From: Bacteroidales bacterium UBA1077
Lineage (GTDB): Bacteria > Bacteroidota > Bacteroidia > Bacteroidales > UBA932
Length of the DNA stretch: 43,867 nucleotides
Direction of reading: 5' to 3'
Assembly: GCA_002314195.1 (NCBI GenBank)
Contig: DCCQ01000125.1
Coordinates: forward strand, 1-43,867
Part shown: piece by piece, positions 42,513 to 43,867 of the stretch
Position numbering within the stretch: position 1 is the stretch's first letter
Layout: every line of letters starts with the position of its first letter
Made by a program: the position numbers and the translations under genes
The notes under the pieces: model-generated
Databases searched by the model: none
What the model saw: only the letters and a program-made list of their open reading frames with translations
What the model was told of the DNA's origin: nothing

Positions 42513-43835
42513 ATGAAGGAGAAGGATTCAATCTTAAAGGCAGGCGGAGTAAGCTACGTCCTGCCTTTCATTCTCATAACGACCTGTTTCGCCCTGTGGG
42601 GATTCGCCAATGACATCACGAACCCGATGGTCAAGGCGTTCTCCAAGATATTCAGAATGAGCGTGACACAAGGGTCGCTGGTTCAGGTGGCGTTCTACGG
42701 CGGCTATTTCTGTATGGCACTTCCGGCGGCGATGTTCATCCGCAGGTTTTCCTACAAGGCCGGTGTTCTGGTCGGGCTTGGTCTCTATGCACTCGGGGCT
42801 TTGCTGTTCCTGCCGGCCAAGTCGGTCGGAGTCTATGGCTTCTTCCTGATTGCATACTTCATCATGACCTGCGGCCTGTCTTTCCTTGAGACCAGCTGCA
42901 ACCCGTACATACTTAGCATGGGCACGGAGGAGACTTCCACCCGTCGCCTGAATTTCGCACAGTGCTTCAATCCGATTGGTTCGCTGATGGGAATGTGCGT
43001 GGCGATGAACTTCATCCAGGCGAGGTTGCATCCGGCCAGCACGGCGGAGAGGGCATTGTTGGACGATGCAAGCTTCGAAGCGATGAAACAAACTGATCTC
43101 GATGTACTTACGGGGCCTTACTGGGTTGTCGGGCTCGTGATCATCGTGATGTTTGTCCTGATTCTTGTCACAAGGATGCCTAAGAACGCCGACAAGGATC
43201 ATGAAATGAACATCGGACCGGTGCTGAAGCGTCTGCTTCACAGGCCGCAGTATTGGGAGGGTGTCATCGCACAGTTCTTCTATGTGGGAGTGCAGATCAT
43301 GTGCTGGACATTCATCATCCAGTACGGTACAAGGGTCTTTATGGCAGAAGGCATGGACGAGCAGGCGGCCGAGGTGCTATCTCAGAAGTATAACATCGCG
43401 GCGATGATCCTGTTCGTGACCTGCCGTTTCCTGTGCACTTGGCTGATGAAGTATCTGAAGCCAGCCAAGTTGTTGACGATCTTTGCCGTTGGAGGTATGA
43501 TCGCCACTGCCGGAGTGATATTCCTGCAGAACAGATTGGGACTTTACTGTCTTGTGGCGGTCAGCGGTTTCATGTCGCTGATGTTCCCGACGATCTATGG
43601 AATAGCCCTCGGCGGTCTCGGAGACGATGCCAAGTTCGGTGCGGCAGGGCTAATCATGGCCATTCTCGGAGGCTCGGTGCTTCCTCCGCTTCAGGCTTGG
43701 ATCATCGACAAAGGCGCCATCGGTTTCCTGCCTGCGGTGAACGCCTCGTTCATCCTTCCATTCATCTGCTTCATAGTGGTCTGCTTCTACGGAATCAGAA
43801 CATCCAGGATTCATCTTGCTGGTGTTAAAAAATAA
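42513..43835 (+). CDS. fucP: L-fucose:H+ symporter (MFS)
   Basis: The 440-residue protein has about 12 hydrophobic membrane segments and FucP-family stretches: YVLPFILITTCFALWGFAND near the start, VAFYGGYFCMALPAAMF, and SCNPYILSMGTEETSTRRLNFAQ near 130-155. FucP imports L-fucose with a proton across the inner membrane. The early WGFAND segment includes the acidic residue expected for proton coupling in the family. The ATG at 42513 is used rather than a TTG at 42507. It lies nine bases after fucI. The window ends 32 bases beyond its stop, so any following fucose genes are out of view. Confidence 0.94.
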   Translation: MKEKDSILKAGGVSYVLPFILITTCFALWGFANDITNPMVKAFSKIFRMSVTQGSLVQVAFYGGYFCMALPAAMFIRRFSYKAGVLVGLGLYALGALLFLPAKSVGVYGFFLIAYFIMTCGLSFLETSCNPYILSMGTEETSTRRLNFAQCFNPIGSLMGMCVAMNFIQARLHPASTAERALLDDASFEAMKQTDLDVLTGPYWVVGLVIIVMFVLILVTRMPKNADKDHEMNIGPVLKRLLHRPQYWEGVIAQFFYVGVQIMCWTFIIQYGTRVFMAEGMDEQAAEVLSQKYNIAAMILFVTCRFLCTWLMKYLKPAKLLTIFAVGGMIATAGVIFLQNRLGLYCLVAVSGFMSLMFPTIYGIALGGLGDDAKFGAAGLIMAILGGSVLPPLQAWIIDKGAIGFLPAVNASFILPFICFIVVCFYGIRTSRIHLAGVKK

Positions 43836-43867
43836 GTTGGTAAAGATTAAGAAGCTGTTTTGATTTG

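Overview
The window looks like a chromosomal segment of a Bacteroidales bacterium, perhaps an uncultured gut lineage, with a GC content near 50% judged by eye. The evidence is a complete Bat (aerotolerance) operon of Bacteroidetes type, TAnnTTTG-type -7 promoter elements before many genes, few Shine-Dalgarno sites, and a Bacteroidetes-type gene set (nucleoside kinase with an N-terminal extension, YifB/ComM, LolD, LepA, FucI/FucP). Species cannot be fixed from the sequence alone.

Layout. (1) 1-8.8 kb: the start of truA on the minus strand, then a tightly packed plus-strand operon moxR - DUF58 - DUF4381-like - batA - batB - batC - batD/E. Most genes overlap or nearly touch, and a bidirectional hairpin terminator closes the operon. 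(2) 8.9-10.6 kb: a minus-strand uridine-kinase-like gene. (3) 10.7-24.9 kb: a complete type 1 BREX anti-phage operon, brxA-brxB-brxC-pglX-[rhuM]-pglZ-brxL, with a zinc-ribbon RhuM-family gene between pglX and pglZ. (4) 25.0-31.3 kb: comM on the plus strand, then minus-strand tsaE, an EnvC-like degenerate M23 protein, a TPR protein and malate dehydrogenase. (5) 31.4-34.4 kb: a possible 50-codon leader ORF, a phosphopantetheinyl transferase, lemA and a DUF2207 membrane protein. (6) 34.4-36.6 kb: a 355-base non-coding stretch with RNA-like pairing, tRNA-Pro(TGG), lolD and trmN6. (7) 36.6-38.1 kb: a minus-strand ECF sigma factor, a putative membrane anti-sigma protein and a periplasmic helical protein. 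(8) 38.1-43.9 kb: lepA, a small glycosyltransferase-like gene, and the fucose genes fucI and fucP.

How the parts work. MoxR, the DUF58 protein and BatA-E probably form one envelope-associated chaperone/VWA assembly. In BREX, PglX probably methylates host DNA, while BrxC, PglZ, BrxL, BrxA and BrxB are needed to block phage replication; the RhuM protein is an accessory of unknown role. FucI and FucP import and isomerise L-fucose.

Most notable observations: the zinc-ribbon RhuM gene inside a type 1 BREX operon; a perfect 31-bp palindrome inside that gene; a 10-bp inverted repeat overlapping the candidate brx promoter; an AT-rich mosaic block in pglX; the octamer GAATATTC, found nine times in the host backbone and not in BREX; and a BatD-BatE gene fusion. 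No CRISPR array, transposase, integrase or rRNA was found.
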